From positions 1 through 41,228 of the forward strand of contig JAEETA010000023.1 in assembly GCA_016286555.1 (NCBI GenBank): a stretch of 41,228 nt of DNA, read 5' to 3'. How positions within the stretch are numbered: the stretch's first letter is position 1; each line of letters starts with the position of its first letter. The notes under the pieces are model-generated. The model searched no databases and had not been told where the DNA came from. It was given only the letters and a program-made list of their open reading frames with translations. Position numbers and translations under genes: made by a program. This DNA comes from Lachnospiraceae bacterium (GTDB taxonomy: Bacteria > Bacillota > Clostridia > Lachnospirales > Lachnospiraceae). Below are positions 9,046 to 17,499 of the stretch, one piece after another.

Positions 9046-9087
9046 AAAAAATACCTTTTGGAACCTGCACAGATAGAAGGAGACATT

Positions 9088-10143
9088 ATGACAGACAGGA
9101 AAAATACCAGGACAGTCCGGATCGGCGACCGCGTCATCGGCGGCGGGAACCCCATCCTGATCCAGTCCATGACCAATACAAAAACCCAGGATGTGGAAGC
9201 TACCGTGGCCCAGATCCTTGCACTGGAGAAGGCGGGCTGTGAGATCGTGCGCTGCACGGTGCCCGATGAAGAGGCGGCGAAAGCCATCGGAGAGATCAAA
9301 AAGCAGATCCATATCCCTCTGGTTGCGGACATTCATTTTGACTATCGCATGGCCATCCTCGCCATGGAAAACGGCGCGGATAAGATCCGCATCAACCCCG
9401 GCAACATCGGCGACGCCGATAAGGTAAAGCAGGTGGTGGATGTGGCGAAGGCCCGTGAGATCCCCATCCGCGTAGGCGTGAACTCCGGTTCCCTGGAAAA
9501 ACATCTGGTGGAAAAATACGGCGGTGTCACTGCGGAAGGCCTGGTGGAGAGTGCCCTGGACAAGGTGAAGATGATCGAGGATATGGGATATGACAACCTT
9601 GTCATAAGCATCAAATCCTCGGACGTGATGATGTGTGTGAAGGCCCATGAACTGTTGGCGCAGAAGATGGATTATCCGCTCCATGTGGGCATCACAGAGT
9701 CCGGTACCGTGCGCAGCGGCAGCATCAAATCTGCCATCGGACTGGGTCTCATTCTGAATCAGGGCATCGGCGATACCATCCGCGTGTCTCTGACGGGAGA
9801 CCCCTGCGAGGAGATCGGTGCAGCCCGGCTGATCCTGCGGACTCTGGGGCTGCGAAAGGGCGGCATCGAAGTAGTGTCCTGTCCCACCTGCGGCCGTACC
9901 CAGATCGACCTGATCTCCCTGGCGACGAAGGTAGAGGAGCTGGTAAAGGACTACCCTCTGGATATCAAGGTAGCGGTGATGGGATGTGTGGTCAACGGCC
10001 CCGGAGAAGCAAAGGAAGCAGACCTGGGCATTTGCGGCGGCAAGGGGGAGGGACTCCTGATCCGCGACGGAGAGATCATCCGCAAGGTGCCGGAGAGCGA
10101 ACTCCTGAGCGCCCTGAAGCAAGAATTGGACGCCTGGAAGTAA
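9088..10143 (+). CDS. ispG: 4-hydroxy-3-methylbut-2-en-1-yl diphosphate synthase (IspG)
   Basis: IspG is the [4Fe-4S] enzyme that reductively converts MEcPP to HMBPP in the MEP pathway of isoprenoid synthesis. An N-terminal TIM barrel (MTNTKTQDVEATVAQI) is followed by the cluster domain. The cluster ligands are visible: Cys265 and Cys268 in CPTCGR, Cys300 in GCVVNGPGE and Glu307, with the same spacing as the Escherichia coli enzyme. The 351-residue length is typical. The ATG at 9088 has AAGGAG upstream; a TTG ten codons earlier is less likely. polC follows after 81 bases, a pairing common in clostridia, where ispG usually follows dxr and rseP; those are not adjacent here. Confidence 0.97.
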   Translation: MTDRKNTRTVRIGDRVIGGGNPILIQSMTNTKTQDVEATVAQILALEKAGCEIVRCTVPDEEAAKAIGEIKKQIHIPLVADIHFDYRMAILAMENGADKIRINPGNIGDADKVKQVVDVAKAREIPIRVGVNSGSLEKHLVEKYGGVTAEGLVESALDKVKMIEDMGYDNLVISIKSSDVMMCVKAHELLAQKMDYPLHVGITESGTVRSGSIKSAIGLGLILNQGIGDTIRVSLTGDPCEEIGAARLILRTLGLRKGGIEVVSCPTCGRTQIDLISLATKVEELVKDYPLDIKVAVMGCVVNGPGEAKEADLGICGGKGEGLLIRDGEIIRKVPESELLSALKQELDAWK

Positions 10144-10224
10144 GAGAAATACCATAGATGTTCCGCCCCCGTGCGGCTGCGGCAAAATGCCCGGCTGTGC
10201 TGAGGCGCGTGTTTGGAGTATGAG

Positions 10225-13200
10225 ATGAGTAAGTCGTTTTTTGATGTATTTTCCGATCTGGATATGAAGGAGCGGACCAGACTGTATTTTGACGGGACTC
10301 GGGTGGAGCGCATCACCATGGACAAGAGCAGGACCAATCTGCGCCTGTATCTGACCAGTGATCACCTGATTCCCAAGGAAGAGATCTGGGCGGCGGAGGA
10401 GGAGATCGCCCGCTTCGTGAAAAAGGTATCCCCTGTTCAGGTCCGGATCTTCGAGCATTTTGAACTGTCGGAGGCTTATAAGGTAAAGGAACTGCTGGAC
10501 CTGTACCTGGAGAGCATCTATTCCGAGATCGAATCTTACAATTTCCTGATGTATCAGATGCTTCGGAAGGCAGAACTAACCTGCCCCGAAGAGGATGTGC
10601 TGCAGATCGATGCGGAGGACACCTTCCTGAACCGAAAGAAGGAGTCCGAGCTGGTCTCCATTTTGAACAAGATCCTCTGTGAGCGCTGCGGCATCAAGGC
10701 CGAGGCCCGGGTCATTTACCATGAGGTGGTGAGTGAGAAGGAAGATACCGTCGATCCCAGACTGCAGGCCAGAGTGGAAGAGATCACCAGACGTGTCTAT
10801 GGCAGAGATCCGGGAGAAGAGCTCCTGGGAGCAGTGGCGGTGAAGGAGCAGGCTCCCGCGGATGGCGCAGCTCCTGCATCCCCCGCAGCACCTTCAGAGA
10901 AAAATACGGCACCCAAGGCTCCTGCTTCCGCAGGTTCTGTTTCTGCTGCAAAGCCGGGCGAACTGCGCACCGGCGGCAACCGCGCAAAAACGGATTACGG
11001 TTTTTCCGGCGGCAGACGCTCCGGCGGTGGCAGGCGTGATGACGGTGCCATCAAATACACCGATAATCCGGACGTGATCTACGGCCGCGAAGTCACCGGG
11101 GATATAACTCCCATGGAGGACATCGTGGGCGAGATCGGTACCGTGACGATCCAGGGCCAGGTCATGGCCGTGGACTCCCGTGATATCAAGAATGAGCGCA
11201 CCATCCTCATGTTCGATGTCACCGATTTTACCGACACTTTCCGTGTGAAGATCTTTGTGCCCACGGACAAGGTGAAGGAGCTCATGGGAGACATTAAGCC
11301 CGGTGCCTTCATCCGACTTACCGGAGCTCCCCAGATGGACAATTTCGACCACGAGCTCAGCATCGGTTCCGTGAAGGGCATTCAGAAGAGCCAGGATTTC
11401 CGTACGCCCCGTCGTGACATGGCAGTGCACAAGCGTGTTGAGCTGAACCTCCATACGAAGATGAGCGATATGGACGGCGTTTCCGATGCGGCGGACCTGG
11501 TGAAGTGCGCTTTGAAATTCGGTCACCGCGCCGTGGCCATCACCGACAACGGTGTGGTACAGGGCTTTACCGAGGCCAACCATGTGTGGGAGGACCTCTG
11601 GAAGGACGAGAAGAAAAAACGCAAGGAAGCGGGAGAGCCCGCTCCCGATAAGCAGGACTTTTTCAAGATCCTCTATGGAGCGGAAGTCTACCTGGTAGAC
11701 GACCTGTTGGAGATCGTCTCCGATGAGAGAGGACAGACCCTGGATGACGACTTTGTCGTTTTTGACGTGGAGACCACCGGCCTGTCCGTCACCACCGATA
11801 CCTTCATCGAGTTCGGCGCGGTCAAGGTTTCCGGCGGCAAGGTGGTGGATCGTTTCTCCACCTTCGTCAATCCCGGCAGACCCATTCCCTATGCCATCAC
11901 CGCCCTCACCTCTATCCGGGATGAGGACGTGAAGGATGCACCGGATGCCTCCGTCGCTGTACGGGAGTTTCTGGCCTTCAGCGAGGGCTGCGTCCTGGTG
12001 GCACACAACGCCGAGTTCGACGTGAACATTCTGAAGGAGCACTGCAAGCGCTTCGGCTATCCTCAGCAGCCCACCTATGTAGACACCCTGCCCCTGGCCA
12101 GAGTGCAGCTCCCCGGACATGCAAAATACACCCTGGATGCTGTGGCGAAAGCCCTGAACATCGACCTGGGTCATCACCACAGAGCAGTGGACGATGCGGA
12201 GTGTACCGCATGGATTTTCGTGCGCTTCCTGGATCAGCTCCGGAACGAAGGAATGACACACCTGTCACAGATCAACGAGAAAGCAGGAAAAACCCCTTCC
12301 GCCATCGCCAAAAAGATCCCCCATCGTGCAGTGATCTTTGCAAAAAATGAGCTGGGAAGAGTGCACCTCTACCACCTGATCACCGAGTCCCACCTCACCT
12401 ATTTCAACCGTGTTCCCAAGGTCCCCAAGAGCAGAGTGAACGCCCTGCGGGAAGGCCTCATCGTGGGAAGCAGCGGTGTGAATGGAGAGGTGTACCGCGC
12501 TGTCGTGGAAGGAAATACCGACGAGCAGGTTGCCAGATTCGTGCAGTTCTATGACTATCTGGAAGTGCAGCCCATCGGCAACGCCGCTTTTCTCATTGAT
12601 AACGAGAAGATCTCCTCCATCGAAAACGAGGATGATCTGCGCAATGCCAACCGCAGGATCGTGGAGCTGGGCAAGGAGTTCGGCAGACCTGTGGTAGCGA
12701 CAGGAGACGTGCATTTCAAAGAGCCCCAGGACGAGATCTATCGACGCATCCTTATGGTGGGTAAGGGCAACAAAGAAGGAGAGGTTCAGGCACCTCTTTA
12801 CTTCCGCACCACCGAGGAGATGCTGGAGGAATTCGCTTATCTGGGCAGTGAGAAGGCCATGGAGGTGGTGGTCACCAACACCAACATGATCGCCGATATG
12901 TGCGAGACCATTTCTCCCGTGCGCCCGGACAAATGTCCTCCCGTGATCCCCGATTCCGACAAGACGCTGACGGAGATCTGCTACAACAGAGCTCATGAGA
13001 TCTATGGCCCCGACCTGCCCCAGATCGTTGTGGAGCGCCTGGAGCGGGAGCTCCATTCCATCATTACCAACGGATTCGCCGTGATGTACATCATCGCTCA
13101 GAAGCTGGTTTGGAAGTCCGTGGAGGACGGCTATCTGGTAGGTTCCAGAGGATCCGTGGGAAGTTCCTTTGTGGCCACCATGGCAGGAATCACCGAGGTC

Positions 13201-14883
13201 AATCCCTTAAGCCCTCACTATTTCTGCAGCAAATGCCACTATGTGGATTTTGACAGCGATGAAGTAAAAGCATATGCCGGAAAGGCCGGCGTGGACATGC
13301 CGGACAAGGTATGCCCTGTCTGCGGAGAGCCCCTGCACAAGGACGGCTTTGACATACCCTTCGAGACCTTCCTGGGATTCGAGGGAGACAAGGAGCCGGA
13401 TATCGACCTGAATTTCTCCGGTGAGTACCAGTCCAAGGCCCACAAATACACCGAGGTTATCTTCGGATCCGGTCAGACCTTCCGTGCGGGTACCGTGGGT
13501 ACCGTGGCGGAGAAGACGGCCATCGGCTACGTAAAGCATTATTTTGATGAGAAAAAGATCGTAAAGCGCAGAGGTGAAGTGGCCCGGATCGCCAAGGGCT
13601 GTGAGGGCGTGCGCCGCAGTACCGGTCAGCACCCCGGCGGTATCATCGTGCTTCCCCTGGGACAGGACATCAACTCCTTCACTCCGGTGCAGCACCCTGC
13701 CAACGATATGTCCACGGACATCATCACCACCCATTTCGATTACCACAGCATCGACCACAACCTGTTGAAACTGGACATTCTGGGACACGATGATCCTACC
13801 ATGATCCGTATGCTTCAGGACCTGACGGGACTGGATCCCGTAAAGGACATCCCTCTGGACGGGCAGGATGTTATGAGCCTCTTCCAGAATACCGAAGCGC
13901 TGGGCATTACCCCCGACGACATCGGCGGCACGAAGCTGGGCGCACTGGGCATCCCCGAGTTCGGTACCGACTTTGCAATGCAGATGCTTATCGACGCACA
14001 GCCCAAGGCCTTTTCCGACCTGGTCCGGATCTCCGGTCTGGCCCACGGCACCGATGTGTGGCTGGGCAATGCGGAGACCCTGATCAAATCCGGCAAGGCC
14101 ACCATTTCCACCGCTATCTGTACCAGAGACGACATCATGACCTACCTCATCGGTATGGGCCTGGATCCCTCCAAGTCCTTCAACATCATGGAGGCCGTCC
14201 GTAAGGGTAAGGTGGCAAAGGGAGATGCCAAGAACTGGCCCGCATGGAAAGAGGATATGCTGGCCCACAATGTGCCCGACTGGTACATCTGGTCCTGCCA
14301 GAAGATCAAGTACATGTTCCCGAAGGCCCACGCTGCGGCCTATGTCATGATGGCGTGGCGCATTGCCTACTGTAAGATCCACTATCCCCTGGCTTACTAT
14401 GCGGCTTACTTCAGCATCCGTGCCAAGGCCTTTTCCTATGAACTCATGTGTCAGGGAAAAGCCCACCTGGAGAGCGAGCTAAAGCGCTACAAGGCCCGCC
14501 GCGATGCGGACAAGGGATCCGACCTGGAGCCCCTGTCCAACAAGGAAGAGCTGCAGCTGGGTGACATGCGTATCGTGCAGGAGATGTATGCCCGGGGATT
14601 TGAGTTCGTTCCCATCGACCTCTTTAAGGTGAAGTCCCGCCACTTCCAGATCGTGGACGGCAAGCTCATGCCTTCCCTTCTCAGCGTGGAAGGACTGGGA
14701 GAGACTGCGGCGGATTCCATTGTGGAAGGTGCAAAAAAAGGCCCCTTCACCTCCAGAGACGACTTCAAGGAGCGCTGCAAAGTGTCCCAGACCGTGGCGG
14801 ATACCCTTCATCGTCTGGGCATCTTAGGGGAACTCCCCGAGTCGAACCAGATCAGCATCTTCGATCTTTTCGGCGCAGATTAA
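10225..14883 (+). CDS. polC: DNA polymerase III alpha subunit, PolC type
   Basis: PolC is the main replicative polymerase of low-GC Gram-positive bacteria. The 1552 residues contain, in order, an N-terminal domain, an OB fold near 300-390, a PHP domain from about 395, and an inserted DEDDh proofreading exonuclease starting at VFDVETTG (Asp514). The zinc-binding stretch (CSKC about residue 1001, later CPVC) and the polymerase site with Asp1059 and Asp1061 in DIDLNFSG follow, then the C-terminal duplex-binding part. The ATG at 10225 (MSKSFFDVF) has TTGGAG upstream; a TTG four codons earlier is possible. A linker at about residues 210-275, rich in Ala, Pro, Gly and Arg, separates the N-terminal domain from the OB fold. 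Confidence 0.97.
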   Translation: MSKSFFDVFSDLDMKERTRLYFDGTRVERITMDKSRTNLRLYLTSDHLIPKEEIWAAEEEIARFVKKVSPVQVRIFEHFELSEAYKVKELLDLYLESIYSEIESYNFLMYQMLRKAELTCPEEDVLQIDAEDTFLNRKKESELVSILNKILCERCGIKAEARVIYHEVVSEKEDTVDPRLQARVEEITRRVYGRDPGEELLGAVAVKEQAPADGAAPASPAAPSEKNTAPKAPASAGSVSAAKPGELRTGGNRAKTDYGFSGGRRSGGGRRDDGAIKYTDNPDVIYGREVTGDITPMEDIVGEIGTVTIQGQVMAVDSRDIKNERTILMFDVTDFTDTFRVKIFVPTDKVKELMGDIKPGAFIRLTGAPQMDNFDHELSIGSVKGIQKSQDFRTPRRDMAVHKRVELNLHTKMSDMDGVSDAADLVKCALKFGHRAVAITDNGVVQGFTEANHVWEDLWKDEKKKRKEAGEPAPDKQDFFKILYGAEVYLVDDLLEIVSDERGQTLDDDFVVFDVETTGLSVTTDTFIEFGAVKVSGGKVVDRFSTFVNPGRPIPYAITALTSIRDEDVKDAPDASVAVREFLAFSEGCVLVAHNAEFDVNILKEHCKRFGYPQQPTYVDTLPLARVQLPGHAKYTLDAVAKALNIDLGHHHRAVDDAECTAWIFVRFLDQLRNEGMTHLSQINEKAGKTPSAIAKKIPHRAVIFAKNELGRVHLYHLITESHLTYFNRVPKVPKSRVNALREGLIVGSSGVNGEVYRAVVEGNTDEQVARFVQFYDYLEVQPIGNAAFLIDNEKISSIENEDDLRNANRRIVELGKEFGRPVVATGDVHFKEPQDEIYRRILMVGKGNKEGEVQAPLYFRTTEEMLEEFAYLGSEKAMEVVVTNTNMIADMCETISPVRPDKCPPVIPDSDKTLTEICYNRAHEIYGPDLPQIVVERLERELHSIITNGFAVMYIIAQKLVWKSVEDGYLVGSRGSVGSSFVATMAGITEVNPLSPHYFCSKCHYVDFDSDEVKAYAGKAGVDMPDKVCPVCGEPLHKDGFDIPFETFLGFEGDKEPDIDLNFSGEYQSKAHKYTEVIFGSGQTFRAGTVGTVAEKTAIGYVKHYFDEKKIVKRRGEVARIAKGCEGVRRSTGQHPGGIIVLPLGQDINSFTPVQHPANDMSTDIITTHFDYHSIDHNLLKLDILGHDDPTMIRMLQDLTGLDPVKDIPLDGQDVMSLFQNTEALGITPDDIGGTKLGALGIPEFGTDFAMQMLIDAQPKAFSDLVRISGLAHGTDVWLGNAETLIKSGKATISTAICTRDDIMTYLIGMGLDPSKSFNIMEAVRKGKVAKGDAKNWPAWKEDMLAHNVPDWYIWSCQKIKYMFPKAHAAAYVMMAWRIAYCKIHYPLAYYAAYFSIRAKAFSYELMCQGKAHLESELKRYKARRDADKGSDLEPLSNKEELQLGDMRIVQEMYARGFEFVPIDLFKVKSRHFQIVDGKLMPSLLSVEGLGETAADSIVEGAKKGPFTSRDDFKERCKVSQTVADTLHRLGILGELPESNQISIFDLFGAD

Positions 14884-14886
14884 GGA

Positions 14887-14916
14887 TTTTTCGGCTTTTG
14901 AAAGAAAACCGAAAAA
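14887..14916 (+). repeat. AT-rich stem-loop after polC
   Basis: TTTTTCGG (14887-14894) pairs with CCGAAAAA (14909-14916). No T-run follows on the plus strand, so it is at best a weak terminator or an mRNA end-stabilising hairpin. Confidence 0.4.
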
Positions 14917-14932
14917 GAAATTTAAAAAGTGC

Positions 14933-14961
14933 TTGCATTTTTTAAATGGCTATAGTAATAT
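14933..14961 (+). promoter_or_regulatory. Predicted promoter of the tRNA gene
   Basis: TTGCAT (14933-14938) and TAATAT (14956-14961) are 17 bases apart, 42 bases before the tRNA. An overlapping TATAGT is too close to the -35. Confidence 0.45.
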
Positions 14962-15003
14962 AAGCAAGTCGCGTGCAGAACAAAAGCAATTGCGACTTGT
15001 TAT

Positions 15004-15075
15004 GGCTGGTTGGTCAAGCGGTTAAGACGCCGCCCTCTCACGGCGGAAACAGGGGTTCGATTCCCCTACCAGCTG
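15004..15075 (+). tRNA. tRNA-Glu (anticodon CTC)
   Basis: The cloverleaf can be folded by eye. A seven-pair acceptor stem (15004-15010 with 15068-15074, first pair G-U) and discriminator G at 15075 frame a D arm closed by GTC/GAC. The anticodon stem CCGCC/GGCGG holds loop CTCTCAC with anticodon CTC at 15037-15039, and the T arm is AGGGG-TTCGATT-CCCCT. The anticodon arm closely matches glutamate tRNAs. CCA is not encoded. It is a single gene with its own terminator. Confidence 0.95.
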
Positions 15076-15077
15076 CG

Positions 15078-15108
15078 AAGCCCGTACCGAAAGGTACGGG
15101 CTTTTTTC
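15078..15108 (+). terminator. Rho-independent terminator after tRNA-Glu
   Basis: An 11-base perfect stem (AAGCCCGTACC with GGTACGGGCTT) closes a GAAA tetraloop and is followed by T residues. Confidence 0.93.
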
Positions 15109-15166
15109 TTGTCTTTTAAAGCAAAAAAATAGGCGCTCCGCGTGGATGCGCATTCATAATCCATAC

Positions 15167-15195
15167 TTGCATCCTAAAAAATTTTGTTGTATAGT
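15167..15195 (+). promoter_or_regulatory. Predicted promoter of topA
   Basis: TTGCAT (15167-15172), a spacer of 17, and TATAGT (15190-15195). The resulting leader is about 140 bases. Confidence 0.55.
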
Positions 15196-15249
15196 CTTGT
15201 CTCGATGTAACAATTTCTACTATATGATGATAGGGGCAAAAACCGAAAT

Positions 15250-15272
15250 GCGATCATGCTTGCATGAATCGC
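15250..15272 (+). repeat. Inverted repeat in the topA leader
   Basis: GCGATCATGC and GCATGAATCGC form a stem with one bulged A and a two-base TT centre. It sits about 70 bases before the topA start, in the predicted leader. It could be an operator or a leader hairpin. Confidence 0.45.
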
Positions 15273-15338
15273 TTTGAGGGTTTATGACCCATGCACTTTT
15301 GAACGGCCCGGAAACGGGCGCACCCGGAGGAACAGGGA

Positions 15339-17417
15339 ATGGCAAAATATCTGGTGATCGTGGAGTCGCCTGCAAAGGTGAAGACCATTAAGAAATTTCT
15401 GGGAAACAATTATCAGGTCGTGGCAAGCAACGGTCACGTCCGTGATCTGCCGAAGAGTACCATGGGCATCGACGTGGAGAACGACTACGAGCCCAAGTAC
15501 ATCACCATCCGCGGCAAGGGAGACGTGCTTTCCAATCTGCGCAAGGAAGTGAAGAAGGCTGAAAAAGTCTACCTCGCAACCGACCCTGACCGTGAGGGAG
15601 AGGCAATCTCCTGGCATCTGTACTACGCCCTGAAGCTGAACGAGAAGCCCACCTACCGCATTACCTTTAACGAGATCACCGGCAAGGCCGTGAAAGAATC
15701 CTTAAAGCATCCCAGAGAGATCGACATGGATCTGGTGAATGCGCAGCAGACCCGCCGTATCCTGGACCGCATGGTGGGATATCGTATTTCCCCCGTCCTT
15801 TGGGCCAAGATCAAGGGCAAGCTTTCCGCAGGCCGCGTACAGTCCGCAACCCTTCGCATGGTCTGCGACCGTGAGAAGGAGATCGACGCCTTCGTTCCCG
15901 AGGAGTACTGGAGCCTGGAAGCCTCTCTGGAGGTGGACGGCCAGAAACGCCCCATCACCGCAAAATACTATGGCAACAAATCCGGCAAACAGGACCTGAA
16001 GAACAAAAAGCAGGTCGAAGAGCTGGTTAAGAGCATTGAAAAGAAAGCCTTCTCCGTGAAGGAAGTGAAAAAGGGAGATCGCACCCGCAAGGCCCCCCTG
16101 CCCTTCACCACCTCCACCATGCAGCAGGAGGCCAGCAAGACCCTGAACTTCACCACCCAGAAGACCATGCGCCTGGCGCAGCAGCTCTATGAAGGTGTGG
16201 AGATCGCCGGTGAGGGCACCGTGGGTCTCATTTCCTACCTGCGTACCGATTCCACCCGTGTCTCCGATGAGGCAAGGGCGCAGGCGGAAAAATACATCGG
16301 CGAAAACTACGGCAAGGAGTACCTGGGCAGCACCGAGGCTGCCGGCAAGACCGGACAGAAGATCCAGGATGCCCACGAGGCAATCCGTCCCACCGACGTG
16401 ACCCGTACCCCTTCCTCTCTGAAGGATCAGCTCCCCAGAGACCTGTATCGTCTGTACACTCTGATCTGGAAGCGCTTCATGGCGAGCCAGATGGCAGAGG
16501 CAAAATACGAGACCACCTCCGTCCGCATTCAGGCAGGCGAGGAGATCTTTACCCTGTCCGCAGCGCGGATCACCTTTGACGGTTTCCGCACCGTATATAC
16601 CGAGTCCGAGGAAGAGGAGGAGAGCAATTCCCTCCAGGCTGCCATTTCCGAGAAGAGCAAGTTAAAGCTCCTTTCCCTGGATCCCAAGCAGCACTTCACC
16701 CAGCCCCCCGCCCACTACACCGAGGCAGCGCTGGTTCACGAGATGGAGGCTCAGGGCATCGGCAGACCTTCCACCTACGCACCGACCATCACCAACCTGG
16801 TGCAGCGCAGATATGTGATCAAGGAGCAGAAAAATCTCTTTGTCACCGAGCTGGGCAACGCCGTAAACGATATGATGAACCAGGCCTTCCCCAGCATTGT
16901 GGATCTGCACTTTACCGCCAACATGGAGACCCTTCTTGACAGCGTGGAAGAGGGAACCGTGAAGTGGAAGACCGTTATCGCCAATTTCTACCCCGATCTG
17001 GACGAAGCCGTGAAGGCTGCCGAGAAGGAGCTGGAGCATGTCAAGATCGAGGATGAGGTCTCCGAGGAGATCTGTGAAAATTGCGGCGTGCACATGGTGG
17101 TAAAATACGGGCCTCACGGCAAATTCCTTGCCTGCCCCAATTTCCCTGAGTGCCGCAACACCAAAACCTTCTACGAGCGCATCGGCGTTCCCTGCCCTCA
17201 GTGCGGCAAGGATCTGGTGATCCGTATGTCCAAGAAGGGCCGCAGATACTTCGGCTGCATGGGATTCCCGGATTGCGACTTCATGTCCTGGAACCGCCCC
17301 GTGAAGGAGCGCTGCCCTGAGTGTGGCTCCTACATGGTGGAAAAAGGAAACAAAATGGTGTGTGCAAATAAAGAGTGCGGACACATAATTTCTAATACTA
17401 CCGAAAAAGTTGATTAA
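15339..17417 (+). CDS. topA: DNA topoisomerase I (type IA)
   Basis: TopA relaxes negative supercoils through a transient single-strand break. The TOPRIM domain is at the N terminus (ESPAK at 10-14, TDPDREGE at 81-88). The catalytic tyrosine is Tyr300 in ISYLRTDSTR. Three C-terminal zinc ribbons are visible: CENC...CPNFPEC, CPQC...CMGFPDC and CPEC...CANKEC. The 692-residue length is typical of Firmicutes. The ATG is preceded by GGAGGAACAGGGA. It lies upstream of codY in the same direction, as in Bacillus subtilis, but the usual trmFO and hslVU (codWX) between them are absent. Confidence 0.97.
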   Translation: MAKYLVIVESPAKVKTIKKFLGNNYQVVASNGHVRDLPKSTMGIDVENDYEPKYITIRGKGDVLSNLRKEVKKAEKVYLATDPDREGEAISWHLYYALKLNEKPTYRITFNEITGKAVKESLKHPREIDMDLVNAQQTRRILDRMVGYRISPVLWAKIKGKLSAGRVQSATLRMVCDREKEIDAFVPEEYWSLEASLEVDGQKRPITAKYYGNKSGKQDLKNKKQVEELVKSIEKKAFSVKEVKKGDRTRKAPLPFTTSTMQQEASKTLNFTTQKTMRLAQQLYEGVEIAGEGTVGLISYLRTDSTRVSDEARAQAEKYIGENYGKEYLGSTEAAGKTGQKIQDAHEAIRPTDVTRTPSSLKDQLPRDLYRLYTLIWKRFMASQMAEAKYETTSVRIQAGEEIFTLSAARITFDGFRTVYTESEEEEESNSLQAAISEKSKLKLLSLDPKQHFTQPPAHYTEAALVHEMEAQGIGRPSTYAPTITNLVQRRYVIKEQKNLFVTELGNAVNDMMNQAFPSIVDLHFTANMETLLDSVEEGTVKWKTVIANFYPDLDEAVKAAEKELEHVKIEDEVSEEICENCGVHMVVKYGPHGKFLACPNFPECRNTKTFYERIGVPCPQCGKDLVIRMSKKGRRYFGCMGFPDCDFMSWNRPVKERCPECGSYMVEKGNKMVCANKECGHIISNTTEKVD

Positions 17418-17431
17418 ATTTTCAGTCAATT
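17417..17431 (+). promoter_or_regulatory. Candidate CodY box at the codY promoter
   Basis: AATTTTCAGTCAATT matches the CodY consensus AATTTTCWGAAAATT at 13 of 15 positions. It begins at the last base of the topA stop codon and ends four bases before the -35 of the codY promoter. Confidence 0.6.
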
Positions 17432-17435
17432 TTAA

Positions 17436-17464
17436 TTGATTGCACAAATTATCTGTGCTATACT
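17436..17464 (+). promoter_or_regulatory. Predicted promoter of codY
   Basis: TTGATT (17436-17441) and TATACT (17459-17464) are separated by 17 bases. The start codon is 35 bases downstream of the -10. Confidence 0.65.
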
Positions 17465-17499
17465 CATCCTGGGTATGACGAAAGAACCCGGGAGGTACT

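Larger units (their letters stand above)
8736..9087. other. Intergenic region between divergent dprA and ispG
   Basis: About 350 bases hold no convincing gene. Two open frames of about 76-78 codons overlap each other on opposite strands, and neither has a ribosome site or recognisable composition. A hairpin CGGGAGA-N6-TCTCCCG lies at about 8879-8898. Candidate promoters for dprA and ispG lie within it. No known riboswitch or RNA class was recognised. Confidence 0.5.

Noticed and set aside
14887-14916. Terminator of polC
   Set aside because: The stem is mostly A-T and no T-run follows; kept as a stem-loop only.
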